Assembly (NCBI RefSeq): GCF_000006405.1
Contig: NW_003200472.1
Span: forward strand, 47,162 to 111,161
Length of the DNA stretch: 64,000 bases
Reading direction: 5' to 3'
Source of the DNA: Perkinsus marinus ATCC 50983
Taxonomy: Eukaryota; Perkinsozoa; Perkinsida; Perkinsidae
Numbering within the stretch: position 1 is the first letter of the stretch; each line of letters starts with the position of its first letter. The notes below the pieces were generated by a model. It did no database searches, was not told the origin of the DNA, and worked only from the letters and a program-made list of their open reading frames with translations. Below are positions 35,923 to 47,800 of the stretch, piece by piece. The position numbers and the translations under genes are program-made.

Positions 35923-38854
35923 CTATAACAGAACCCAATGTAGAGAGGACTCCAATCGTATACTCTGACCGAACAAGGCTGCTGTTGGATCCGACTCATC
36001 TTCATTCGTCTGTTGAGTAGAAGGCGCCTCTACCCCCAACTCTTCAACAACAGCAACGCCGGCAGTGGGTTCAGCATCGGCCGAGGGCTCACCCGATCCG
36101 ACATCGAGCACGGCCGCCTCTGATTCCTTCAAAAGTTCACAACCGATATTCTGTCCATCACCACCTGGGAGCTCACCGTCATCATACAAGGCAACGCTTT
36201 CACCGGTACCCAACTCCAACAATTCGGATCCCCCCTTGGTTGCTTGGTCTCTATAGTAGCCGAGACCCTGGTCGCCCCTCCCGAAGTAGTACCCATCACG
36301 CGAGCCTCCGAACGAATCACTAGCCATAAAGTCTGTATCAGATTTTACCGTCTCCGAACTCCGTTGCGATTCTGTGTTAAAACCGAGTTCAACAATACCA
36401 GAACGGTTATCCACGGACTCTACCGTAAAAGCCTCAATTTCACTCCTCGTATCTCCAGAATCGATATCGACCGGACTCTCCACTACTGTGCCCTGAACTT
36501 CCTCATCATCATCGTTATTTCTTCCATCGACACTCTCCGGGTCCGAGCCTGCTACTTCGCTGACGCCCTCCGACTCCATTTCGCCTTGCATTGGACAACT
36601 GCTGCCTTCCACCGCTATGCAGCTCTCATCTGGTGCAGCGACTGCCAGATCACTAGTCCCATCCCCGCGAGATCTCCGGTCTGCCATAACGGACCGTCTC
36701 TGAGAGCGTCTACACAGACGGAGAATAGCTCACTTGTAACGGGGTAGATGATAGAGAGCTTGTGGAGCTTCTTATCAAACCGGGCCGTTGCATTATCACT
36801 GTCCACGATGTAGGGGAGGGCGATATCCAAATAGTATCTGATCGATTCTGAACAAGTGAAAACAATAGCACTGATATAAATATCACGCAAGACCCCGACA
36901 TGCAACATACCGACTTAACAAGATGCTGAGCAAAAGCGCACTATTCAGATCAGCACTTGTCCCTAGAATGAACAGGACCATGTAGCCTACACTACCGAGG
37001 ACTCCGAAAGTAGATAAAGGTTTGCTGCAGAGGTTGATAGATGTAATGGAGGCACTAATGCGAGCTTAATGAGCATCAAAATCCACCTAGTCCGAGGGGA
37101 CGCTGCTTATCACATTCAAAGCGACGGGTCAATGTCCAAGAAGCCGTAACGAATAACATCTACCACAGAGTAGAACTGCATACCGCACGGACCTCACCTC
37201 TTGGTCTGAACTATAACGCCACCAGTGACCCCGGCAGTGTCGACATCGATGTCGCTGCTATGCTTCACTCCAGGCAGTTCCACCTCCAGGCGTATCTTCT
37301 CAGGTAATGTCCAATGAACAGACGGAGCGGAAGCATGGCCTGTGAAGACCGGATCCACAGCGAGCGCTGAAGCTTGTATCCTACCAGCCGAGGAGTCCAT
37401 GAAACTCGTAAGGTCCCGTAGCTGTCCAACTTCCACTATCTTGAACTTGGGCTGTAGCACAAGCCCGTTTGATGAGTCTGTTCCGCCGGCACAGTCTTTA
37501 CTACTCTCACCGGATTCCTAATGACACCAAACGAAGTCAATACGCACCAGCTAGCATTAGTGAAGCCGAGCGATTCAATAGACAACGCTTCACCTTGATA
37601 TCGCCGGCTTCAGAACTGGATGCTGCCGCCACCGGCTGTTTCCCCTTCTGATCCTTTTTGGCCCGTTTCTGCATCTTCCGCAACTCCGCCGGCGTCATTC
37701 CGTCAGCCTATTGCATAATAGAAACCGCATTAACTTTTCGCCTACTTTATTTGCTGCGTTTTTGCTACTCCTGTCGAGCCTAGTTGTTAGCAGCATATCT
37801 TCGCTAACGCTCATAGGCATCGGCGTGCCGCCCTTACACCGCATCTTCTGCAGCACCTTCATCACAACGCCCTCCTCAATGCCAAACTGGAGATCGCGTC
37901 CACCTTGAAGTCCCGAGATACCGTCTCGCCGCCCTTTAGGCACGAAGTAGTGATGGCTTCACTGACGGTATCAACGACGAGTTTCAACAAGGCCTCGTTC
38001 TGAATCGCTTGGACGAAGGTGCGCTGAGTGCGACGAGACCAACAATTCTCGCCAATGCTTGAGTTACCTGGCTCACTGCCACATCGGACACCATGCATAG
38101 ATTATCCCTCTTATCCTTATCGGGCCTAGGAGGAGAGGCAGAGTACGGCAACGACACCGCATATCCAGGCGCTTGGGCTGTAGCATCAGGACTGAGAAAC
38201 CAACATCCTCATTGTCCTCCAGCTGAGCTTTTTCCTCAGCACTCCTCATGCGCCTTGGCTCCCTGCTTCTTAAACTGAACATCCCCAAGCTTATCAGTAT
38301 AGCATATATTCAGAAAGAGCTTCTGCGCCTGCCCCGATGGGAACCTTATCGAAGTCTTCACACATATACCTGACGAGCCGAGGTGATCTAACTACAGCAA
38401 GTACTTGTCACCACCTGGTTGGCATCTCAGTAGGACTTTGCCTTTTGGCATTTCCCCAGCATCCTCGAGCTGCTTTAAGTACTGTTCATACTCCTAAACT
38501 CCATCCTGTACAGCGGCGCGGCCATGTCACTGCTGCCAACCTTTTTATTCTTGGGGTCCGATATTTCGTCGATGTACTCTTTGAAGTGTTCCTGGAACTC
38601 AGGCCTCTTCATCGCTCTCGTAATCTGGCTGACCTAAAAGCCGCTACTCTCCAACTGTACGATATCGCCAGTCAGCTGATGCATGATTCCTCATAACCCA
38701 TTTCCATGCCGATATAATACTATGAACCATAATAATGTCCTTAGTGTAAACTTTCTAGGATGAGAAGCCAGAAGCCTACCTCCTCGTGAGTGATATCCTT
38801 CCTCAGCTCCTTCATAACCTCGGGGTCGAAAGGATCATGACCCATAGACGCCAT
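35923..38854 (-). CDS. PIH1-domain axonemal dynein assembly factor (Kintoun/DNAAF2-like)
   Basis: These proteins work with HSP90 in the cytoplasm to pre-assemble dynein arms. The ATG at 38,854 gives MASMGHDPFDPEVMKELRK. Further exons give EHFKEYIDEISDPKNKKEYE, QLEDAGEMPKGKVLLR and SGQAQKLFLNICYTDKLGDV, the PIH1 N-domain pattern. A CS/p23-like domain follows: KIRLEVELPGVKHSSDIDVD near 37,300, then RYYLDIALPYIVDSDNATA and FDKKLHKLSIIYPV near 36,800. The last exon (36,687-35,923) encodes a long acidic tail with a GYYFGRGDQGLGYY motif and ends in TAA-type stop at 35,923. The order PIH1, CS, acidic tail fits Kintoun. About ten introns are implied, and only some boundaries are certain. PIH1D paralogues are the alternative. 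Confidence 0.75.
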
Positions 38855-39332
38855 TTGTAACAACAACGCCCGAAAACGAAGACAAAGGGAACAGTCCTAG
38901 TCGTACACTGATGATGATTCCGGATTGCTCTCGAGCTTACCACCAAGAATCAACTTGAGCCTCGGGGTAAAGCCCATCGCTCTCCCCTACGCAATGATCC
39001 CAGCATTTCAACTACACCTTTTAAACATCTAGTTCGTTTTTAAAACCATCAATTCTGTCGGGACGCGAGGAGTTAGAGGTACGAATCCGAAACGGAAAGA
39101 TCATATTCACAATTAGAACTTTCAACTTCGTCATAGAACATTCCAGTTGGTCCGAAGTCGATAGGAAGTTCAACTTCGTGTTAATAGAACTTTCAATTTC
39201 GACTTTTTAACCTTTGAGTTCGTCATAGAACTTTCAACTTCGTGGAGTACACCTTCAGACGGTCTGAATCAGACCTTCAATTTCGTCCCTTTTGGAAAAT
39301 CGGCTTCGTCGTTCGGAACTTTAATTTCATGT
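38855..39332. repeat. Intergenic region with degenerate TTCAACTTCGT-type repeats
   Basis: From about 39,050 to 39,325 variants of TTCAACTTCGTCATAGAAC recur at uneven spacing (for example near 39,120, 39,170, 39,205, 39,230, 39,268 and 39,312), separated by diverged sequence. This looks like an old, decayed satellite next to the sharp minisatellite that follows. No gene is supported here. Confidence 0.6.
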
Positions 39333-39899
39333 TACCGGGGCAATTATAACAGACTGGCATAATTGCCCCGGTAGTAACAGACTGGCATAATTGCCCCGGT
39401 AGTAACAGACTGGCATAATTGCCCCGGTAGTAACAGACTGGCATAATTGCCCCGGTAGTAACAGACTGGCATAATTGCCCCGGTAGTAACAGACTGGCAT
39501 AATTGCCCTGGTAGTAACAGACTGGCATAATTGCCCCGGTAGTAACAGACTGGCATAATTGCCCCGGTAGTAACAGACTGGCATAATTGCCCCGGTAGTA
39601 ACAGACTGGCATAATTGCCCCGGTAGTAACAGACTGGCATAATTGCCCCGGTAGTAACAGACTGGCATAATTGCCCCGGTAGTAACAGACTGGCATAATT
39701 GCCCCGGTAGTAACAGACTGGCATAATTGCCCCGGTAGTAACAGACTGGCATAATTGCCCCGGTAGTAACAGACTGGCATAATTGCCCCGGTAGTAACAG
39801 ACTGGCATAATTGCCCCGGTAGTAACAGACTGGCATAATTGCCCCGGTAGTAACAGACTGGCATAATTGCCCCGGTAGTAACAGACTGGCATAATTGCC
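39333..39899. repeat. 28-bp minisatellite, 20 copies
   Basis: The unit AGACTGGCATAATTGCCCCG plus GTAGTAAC repeats every 28 bp, with the GACTGGCAT core at 39,352 and then each 28 bp to 39,884. Copies are almost identical; one near 39,505 has CCCTGG for CCCCGG. The array begins with a perfect 15-bp inverted repeat (39,333-39,347 with 39,359-39,373). All three minus-strand frames are open, because 28 is not a multiple of three and the unit has no stop on that strand. The resulting long ORFs are therefore not evidence of a gene. Confidence 0.95.
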
Positions 39900-40327
39900 A
39901 GTGATCTCATGATGAGGCTCGTGTTTCGCTAACCGTGTCACTCGTCCGTGGGCATCATGCAGAAGTAAAAACAACCAAAACTGCCAACAATACGCTTCCA
40001 ACTCTTCGGCAATTCACTGATTATTAGCATCGTATACAAAACGATTTGCCAATACGCTGGGTATTATAAGCCTGAGCAACCGTCCTGTACGTGCTCGTCA
40101 TTTTGCAGATCCATCCAGATTAGTTGTTTTTGACTGAGAAGCGCCCAACTCAAAGGCATTCAGTAGAGATTGAAACGATCGAGAGCCTACAAAGTTGTCG
40201 TTGAACACGACTGGTACCCTCCTGGCTACCAGTCGCGATCCCAGACATATCTGCACTCAGAAATCTGTGCGGTCAGATTCAAATATTTCAAGTCAAATCA
40301 ATCATGGAAGACATAATGGAGCGACCA

Positions 40328-42363
40328 TCATGCATCAGGCATGTCACAGTCGGCTTCGGACTCGGGCTCTTCCTTCACTGCCGGGAGCGCCTGCCACAAC
40401 GGAACACCCTGTCCCAGTGTGCGACTCGGGCCATCTCCAAGCAACAGATCGATAGTCGCGCTCCCACTAGCTCTGATCACAAGCCGGCCTCCACCCGGAC
40501 TGTCAGACTCTAGCTTCACCGGCAGAATCGTCATCGAGGATTGATTTTGACTGACTCCGATTTCAACTCTGGCGAACTTGTCAGAGCCGGCAGAGACGAG
40601 TATCAAGGCTAGCAGATCTCCTTGGCAGATCTGATACGCCTTCATCTGGACTGGCTTCCCGCGATTCCACTTCACACCGTCACTGTTGAATCCAACGGAT
40701 TTTCGACAACTTTTTTTGCCTTGTTTAGCTCCAGGATACTTCCGTCGACACACGCAGGATGGATCATCACACTCAGTCAAGCCAATGCTGAGGTTCCCTT
40801 GTAGACTTGCCAGGCGGACGAAGATCTTCTTCTGCCCTTCAACTCGTCTTCGTGACCCTTTTAGCGTGAATTCAGCACCGTGCCAGAGAAGAGGCTCCTG
40901 AGGATCGACATTACCACGATAGATGAGCCTCCAACCACGATTGGTTGAATTCTCCTGGTAATCGACAGTCTCATCCAACCGGCTGAGGACTAACTCGTCA
41001 CGATTCAGATCAGGCACATCCCCCACGCCAATGATGGTTGGGGTGTCAAGGCGAGGGAGCTGATGCGGTCGTGCCTCGCGCACTCGAGCCCTGTCAGCAT
41101 CGGACGCTTCATATCGGCGAACCGCCCCATCAGAGGGTTCCGAAATACTCTCAAGAAGAGGCTCTGTATTATAGGGAGCTCGGCAGAGCTCCAAATACCC
41201 AGAAGATGCATCGGTAGCCACGTTGACAAAGAAAGAAAAAGATTTAAAAACGATCACCCCGGCTTGTAGGCGGATTGAGACTTCCGTACCGGACTTGAGC
41301 AAGACGGAGGAGCTCTGAGCTTCTATACTCGCGAGTGGGAGAAGAGCTGCTTCCCGGCGGAGCTGAGAGAGCGACAATGACCTGGGAGCTTAAGCGGGAG
41401 GGAAATCGCACTCCGTAAATGCAGAAGAAGCAGTCAGTTCCGATGATCTGAGCCAAAAATACACACCTTAGCGGCTATGGCTGGGGAATCCCCTGTGGCT
41501 CTGGAAGCCTCCTGAATCTCATCATTCTTCAACTGTCCGAGCCTCGCAGCCTGTGCCGAGCTCATCCTTATCACCTTGAAATTCTCCCGTACATAAGCGA
41601 TCCATCTCGACTTCAGCTCCTGAAAAGACTGGTTATACTCCTTTCTAATGCGGAGAGTTCGAGGCCATACAGCAAGAACGACAAGCTGTGAAATTACCTC
41701 ATCAACAAGTTGTGGAACCATCCGTGCGTCTTCCTTCACCTTGATGACCTCAGGATTGTCAACAAATTTAATCCATTCTGAGCTGTTGGAACTCCCCAAG
41801 GGAACGCCAATGAGCACATCTCTAAAGAAGGAGGCCATCATGTCTCTGAGAGACGCATTGAACTGGGCCACAACGTCATCTTCTTCCTTGTCGCAAGGAC
41901 CGCGCTTGCCGCTTTTCCGGATTCCGCTGAGAGCTTCTCGAAAAGCAACCTTCACTGCTTTCTCACTGGATTTAACTATGTGCTGTTCACCATTGCTGTC
42001 GAATCTTCTCAAAGTATTTCTCGTCAGCATGAAACTTGAGCCATCGACGCAGGAGAACAGCAGGTGCTGGTGCCTGGTTCTCCTATGCGTTCGTGCCACA
42101 GCTTTGGTTATTCCGCCATGTCCGAGGAGTTCCTCACGCCACTCATGATTGGCCACGAAAATGCGCCAATCGAAGCCACCCAGACTGCTTGGAGGCAACA
42201 GCTCCACCTCTACTTCTGCGGTCGATGCATCCTCAACCGCATCATTGATCGCCTTGCGACACTGTTCCCAACTCGGCACTTGATTCCACGGACGCAAATA
42301 CTTCGTATAGCTCACCGAGGAACACTCTTCTGAACTCAGAAGAATTGAGGCATCCCCAGGCAT
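40328..42363 (-). CDS. Unknown two-exon protein of about 640 residues
   Basis: I do not recognise a family. The first exon runs from the ATG at 42,363 (MPGDASILLSSEECSS) to 41,467; the TTG-started extension upstream is unlikely to be used. A GT-AG intron of about 104 bp (41,466-41,363) leads in frame to LRREAALLPLASIEAQ. Exon 1 contains a basic stretch (RTHRRTRHQHLLFSC) and helical segments. Exon 2 has RLIYRGNVDPQEPLLWHGAE, a cysteine-rich basic patch (CDDPSCVCRRKYPGAKQ) and an acidic end (KEEPESEADCDMPDA). No signal peptide is visible, and the basic Cys patch could bind nucleic acid. The 3' half is duplicated, inverted and disabled at 58.4-59.1 kb. The intron is longer than the local norm and may hide a small exon. 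Confidence 0.6.
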
Positions 42364-43112
42364 GACAATTTGTAAACTGAAATAGTGTATCAAGGCGTTT
42401 ACATTCTTGTATACTCAACAATATTCTCTCGCTGTATATTTGAGAACAGACCTGGTTCCTAGGCATTTGACTTCACTTTCGAAGTGATCTATCTATGTCG
42501 AAAAGTTGTTAATAGATCCAGTATTAGATGGCGCTCTATAATAACCGGCATCTCGCGCCTCTCTGGACTTCCAAGTATGTAGAGGTCACTGAGCGCGAAC
42601 ACATAGCCATGCATAGACAAAAAAGTTTCAACTGGATAAAATCATTGGCTGTGAGAATCCAACAGGTCTCCTATCAAGCCTAGATATATCCACAACAGGT
42701 TACGGATCCGATGCTCCTAATCTGTGATGAACCACCGATGGCCCGCCTCGTATGAAGCACACACATGGATGAGGGAGAATTTCAGCCATTCGCCTGGCTT
42801 TTGTTAATTTCCGCTCAACGCACCAATTCAGAAGAGATGTCCACGTCTCTGGTGAACTCATGCCCCACCACAGCTGAGCTTTCATTTTCCCCGCTCGTTA
42901 CAAGCGGGATATCCACTCTAACGGATCGGTGATACTTCAGCCGACTAGCCTTCCCGAGGTGTCGCAGACTAGGGGGTCGACGTACGGGAGTCTGGGGATA
43001 TCATACTAGGTCGAGTTGGTGGCATATTCAAACCCGATAATGATCGCATTGCTACTCATAGTAGTAGTCTGATAGGCTACCACAACGATGATGGGAGAAC
43101 CAGTATCATCAT
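42364..43112. other. Intergenic region, no gene supported
   Basis: About 750 bp between two minus-strand genes. No coherent exon, repeat or RNA gene was found. Confidence 0.45.
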
Positions 43113-44366
43113 CTACCATACGCTCCCAACATGAATTGATAGCAGCAACTCCAAGATATCAGTTACACGCGAGAAGTGGTAACATCCTGCGTGTACTCCA
43201 AGGCCGGTGCAGTACTCGATCGCCGTGTCGAGGTCAGCAAAGGATAGTCCGTTCCAAAATCGGACACATGGGATCGAGCAGAGTAGAATGGTATATCCCC
43301 CCCACGTAGAGCCGCGAGACCGTGATCGGGAGACCAGAGGATGACCCGATTGCACGGTCGACTCCCACCATGGTGATAAACACTTATTTGCAATAAGCAT
43401 ATCAAAATAATATTCATTCGTTACCATATCTTTCATCACTATGTGAACAGGTTGTGGCCCGATGATGCGACACAGGCTGGTGCCAGATGCCCCCAAGACC
43501 TTCCGAATATCCCAAGTGGCGAAAACACAGTACATTGAATAGTAACAGAATGTGTAAACCTTGCCAGGAGTGAAGACATGATCCAACGGCACCTTACCGA
43601 GAAGGTCTGACCTCTGGCAGATGTCCGGAAGTTCAGGATCATCAGGCTCATTATAAAGAATGGTGTCTGCACAGTAGACAGGGAAAAGGAAATGAAACTT
43701 GTCTTGTGGAATTCCATTGCGATCAGAAGCAGGAGTACACTCTCCATCGTAATTACAATCGAGGGGATAGCCTTTAATCCCGCTTATATGTGTAGCGACC
43801 GAGAGCATGATACGTACCACAATTCTCGCCGCTAAGCCAAACTCAGGTAAGTCATAATCGACTTCAGCACCAAACTGGACAGTAGGAGCTCCTATCTCCT
43901 GAAAGACCTCAACAATAACGACTCCATGGATAAGGACAGAGCTCAACGACTACTCACATAACATTGCAGAGACGTCACTGACCTAAGACCCGATATTGGA
44001 GAAGCGAGCAGAATTCCGCGATGCTCGCGGTGCTCAACAACGAGAGTATTCCGGTACGTCCCACCTTGCCGTTGTTTCGGAGCCAAATACGCCTCGTACG
44101 GCGATGGCATGCTCTCGTCGACCGTTTTGTGCATCACAACCGCACTGCCAACGAAAAGACTCTTATCGGACACCGACAGAGGTTCATTTGCTTTGTGCAA
44201 GTCGTAGACTCCAAAGTAGTTGTCCAAGGAATCTGGGGGGACCATCTGTAGCCGCTATACCGACAGGGAGTTGTACGTTGGGCTGCGGGGAGATATTATA
44301 CACAGAGTTGAAGGACAGTGAACTACACACTGCTAGTAATAGTACCAATTTATGTCGTGTATACAC
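43113..44366 (-). CDS. Putative secreted protein, unknown family
   Basis: The minus strand encodes a hydrophobic leader (HKLVLLLAVCSSLSFNS). A 58-bp GT-AG intron can join it to MVPPDSLDNYFGVYDLHKAN, and further exons read EFGLAARIVVRIMLSVATH, CNYDGECTPASDRNGIPQ and TPGKVYTFCYYSMYC. Cysteines are frequent, which fits an extracytoplasmic protein. The leader frame opens upstream but has no ATG; the nearest in-frame start-like codon is GTG at 44,366, so the true first exon is unknown. The 5' end of this gene, with its leader, is duplicated in reverse at about 58.2-58.4 kb. The boundaries of the middle exons are approximate, and I cannot offer a function. Confidence 0.5.
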
Positions 44367-44625
44367 ACAAGGCTTGACCCTAAACGCTTGCTTTGGGTAA
44401 ATTCCATTGATATCCGTATGGTCATTAACCCAAAATCCCTTGTTTACACGAGAGTGAGCAGTAGGGGTTCAGAGCCATGGATTCGTGTGCGTAGTTCAGC
44501 GGATCACGAACCCTATTCGAGTCGTCAGCCTAATGTGTCAGACAGACGCCAAGAAGGAGGAACAGTGGGTAGAGAGGGCAAAGTTGAAAATGTAAGAAAT
44601 GAAACACTCCGCTCCGTCTGAACTA

Positions 44626-44629
44626 AGAG
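44626..44629. repeat. Target-site duplication AGAG (left)
   Basis: AGAG directly precedes the 5' LTR and is repeated directly after the 3' LTR at 50,954-50,957. The unoccupied inverted copy at about 57.98 kb has the motif only once. Confidence 0.9.
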
Positions 44630-44882
44630 TGTGAGCAGTTCTGATTATCGCTCGCCCATTAATCATCTGCTCAGCGCAGTTCTGATTATCGCTCGCCCAT
44701 TAATCATTTTGCTCAGTAACGGTAAGATACACTCCAGTAGTTGCTACGATAAACACAAAAAACTAAGATTCGGTAATTATTTGCTCTATGTCTACCGGAT
44801 TGAGTCTAGTGGATTCGGGGAATCGTCGACCTCAACGATCTTGCGTCGGTCTTGGTGTGGAGCGCTTTGCTGACTCTTCACA
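44630..44882 (+). repeat. 5' LTR, 253 bp
   Basis: It starts TGTGAGCAG and ends CTCTTCACA, so the ends form the short inverted repeat TGTGA/TCACA. By eye it is identical over its full length to the 3' LTR at 50,701. A 41-bp segment (CAGTTCTGATTATCGCTCGC onward) is repeated twice near the start. The start codon of the gag-pol ORF lies inside it, at 44,788. Confidence 0.95.
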
Positions 44883-47800
44883 TTCTACCGGGATACATCA
44901 AGCTCTCAGCACCGGTGATCACAACACCGCTGCTCCCTACGCCGACCACCCCAACAACCCCGCTAATGGTTCTCCACGATTTGTCGATGACGGTACTGCC
45001 TCGAGTCAGGATGACGACGTCTCTGCGTTTCAGTCCAGTCATCGTGATGCGACCTCCTCTCCATCCAGACGAGGTGATGCGATGAGTATGCCTTCTCTGT
45101 GCGAGGACGGCAACCATCATAGGAGCTCTCCCTCTGACGAGTCCCTGTTCATATCTCCACCTCCGCCGGATACTTGGGTGCCTCCTCCTGATGCTATGCG
45201 TGAGACCATCCATGCCAACGGCAGTGATTTGCATCTTCGTCAGCCACTGTCTCAGAGCATCCCGCATCGCTCATATGTGGATGTCGGTGAGGTCGGTTCT
45301 GCCAGTGCCAATCATTCTGTTCAGACCCCAGCCGAGCACTTTGCGAAGCTGGCGTCGTTCTATCCGCCGTTCGCCATGCCTGATCTCAACTCCTATGGTT
45401 ATCAACAGCCGGTGTATCATGTCGGACTGCCGGTACCGTCACACCTAACGTCTGGCAGCATGATGACATATCCTCCTACCCCATCATTTGGCATCGGTCA
45501 TCAACAACAACATCGTCCACAACCACCGCAACCATCGTCGTCACTGCTTGGCCTAAACAGGTCGTCTAGCAACACCCCTCCCTGGGACGTCCCGGCGGCG
45601 AATCTTGTGAGACCAACAACTGCTGGCAAGCCTCATGCTGAGGTTCGCAAGCGATCACCACATCATCCATCCCGTCGGCGTCATCGAAAAAGGTTCTCTC
45701 GGTCGCCATCGTCAAGTCTGTCCGACTCTGGTTCCTCTATATCCCGTACGCTGAGTTCTGCCAGCGTATCTTCCTCTGGTTCTGAGTCTGAGCGTTTTGG
45801 CCGTGATCGTCGACACTATAAGAGGCCTCGCTCGATCGGTAAGTCAGATCATCAACGTCGTGTGGGTCATGGTAAATGGTGTGGTGCATGTCACGGGAGT
45901 AAATGTCGTCAGAAGATCTCTCTATCTGATCTCAACACTCTCCATAACATCGCCAGAAAACGCAAAGGCGCTGACAAGTTCCTGGGTCACAAGGATCGAC
46001 GCAGTGGTGCTACGTGGGTTGCCATCATCAAGCGTACGATGAAGGGCTATCCTGATGCTGCTGTTTACCTGTGGGCGGAACTAAACTGTGATGATTCAGT
46101 GTGGCGTGACATCACAGCCGGCCGCAAAGCCCCTACTATGTGCCACGCGGACTACTCGGACCACCTAACAAGCCTCTACCGGCGCGTGAATACTCTCTAT
46201 AACAATGAGGAGGTTCGCCTGCGTGCCGAAGATCAACTACACAACCTCCAACAAACTGCTAATGAAGACGTTGCTAGCCTCCTTGATCGGGCCGAGACTA
46301 TCAGAGTGGAGCTTGTTAATCTTGGGTCTGAGCCGTCCGATCGTGATATGAAGCGCAAGATATTCGACGCGCTCCATAGCGAGAGACTACGTGATAGAAT
46401 CGACGACTACTTGACGGATCATCGAGTTTCCTTGAGACGATTCACCAGGAAGCTGTTGGAGCAAGACTCTCGGCAACGTCATCGTGATCATCGCCATGCG
46501 GCAAGCCGATCTGGCCCCTCAGCACAGCTCAACGTGGCGAACGCATCGTATACGGTATCCTCTGGCACGACTGCATCTGCTCCCCTACCCAATGGTTCGA
46601 CTACGCCCCCTTCCCTACCCGGCGGTACGACTACGTCCTCCTTCCTATCCGGTAATGCGACTGCACCAACTCTGGCGATTCGTACTGGATCCGAGCATGC
46701 CACGACCCTGCCTCAGCACGCGGTGCCTACTCTATCAGCAGGCCAATTTCAACCCTCTCGCAAAGGTCCGGGCTCTACAGCTCAGTATCTCGATCCGTCT
46801 GCGCTGCGTCCATCCATCCCTGCCGGAAGCTCGTCGGTCGATCCCAAGCAGTTTACCATCGAGTTCGTGCGGAGGTTTCGATGCCAACGATGCCTGGCAC
46901 ACGACCATTCCACAAGCAAATGTGGAACTGAGAAGATGTTCATGTCACAAGTTCGCTGTGACAAATGTGGGCTCTACCATGACGTTGCCCCCAACCCGGT
47001 ACTCCACTGTGCCAAGGCGATCTGCCATCGTTGTTCTACTCCTGGGCATCTGTGCCGCGCCTGCCCCTCTCCCAAGCCCCAACGTGGCCAGCCCCGTGAG
47101 CAGCTCCAATCCAGTACAGCACAAGTCAACTGTGTCTCCGAGGAATCTACGGCTACATCGTCGCTGATCGCCATTGGCCTCAAGATCTCCATGAATGATG
47201 ACTCTCGTTCTGCCACCGTACTCTGCCCGGGTCTCCTTGATACAGGAGCCGAGGCCTTCTTCTTACGGTCTGATGAGCTATCGTCATGGCGTGCTGCCGG
47301 TCTACAATTCCCTATTCTGCCCGATGACACTAAGGTCAAAGTTGCCAACGGTGCTTCCGTATCTACCTTGGGTCGTACTCCTCCGCTGCGTGTTACCTTC
47401 GTCACTGGCACCACTATATTGGCATCATTCCTTGTTCTCGAAGACCTCACTCATCGTATCATACTTCCTACTACAGCTTTGAGACAAGCTGGTGGTGCTA
47501 GGTGGGTGATAGGTGAGACTCCTTCCGAGGATCGGCTATTCATCGGCGGTGGGCACGTCCAACAGCACTTTGTTCCTCTAGCCGCATCGGGTTCGACGAC
47601 TTGCCTCCGTATGGTGCTGGCAAGAGACTCTCCGAGTCCGACTCACAAACGCTCGGTGAAGTTCTCCGTTCTTCAAGATGAGTCGGAGAATCTCTGTCAC
47701 TCGGCTGATCCCATCGACCACGATGTCTCTTCCACAGAGGGTCGCCACTTCCTACCGGTTTCTTACCGACCTGATCCATCCGCTCCTGCTGGACGTCCGT

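Noticed and set aside
39348-39899. CRISPR-like array
   Set aside because: The repeats are contiguous with no unique spacers, and the window is eukaryotic.
39277-40001. Three long minus-strand ORFs of repeated peptide units over the minisatellite
   Set aside because: The 28-bp unit has no stop on that strand in any frame, so open frames are automatic. No start context, introns or family support them.
41440-41470. Relic of the dinoflagellate/Perkinsus spliced leader (ATTTTTGGCTCAG on the minus strand)
   Set aside because: Only about ten bases agree and they lie at an intron start. This is too short to separate from chance.
44352-44621. 89-codon plus-strand ORF, also open in the inverted copy
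   Set aside because: It overlaps the opposite-strand leader exon and the copies are too similar for retained openness to mean selection.
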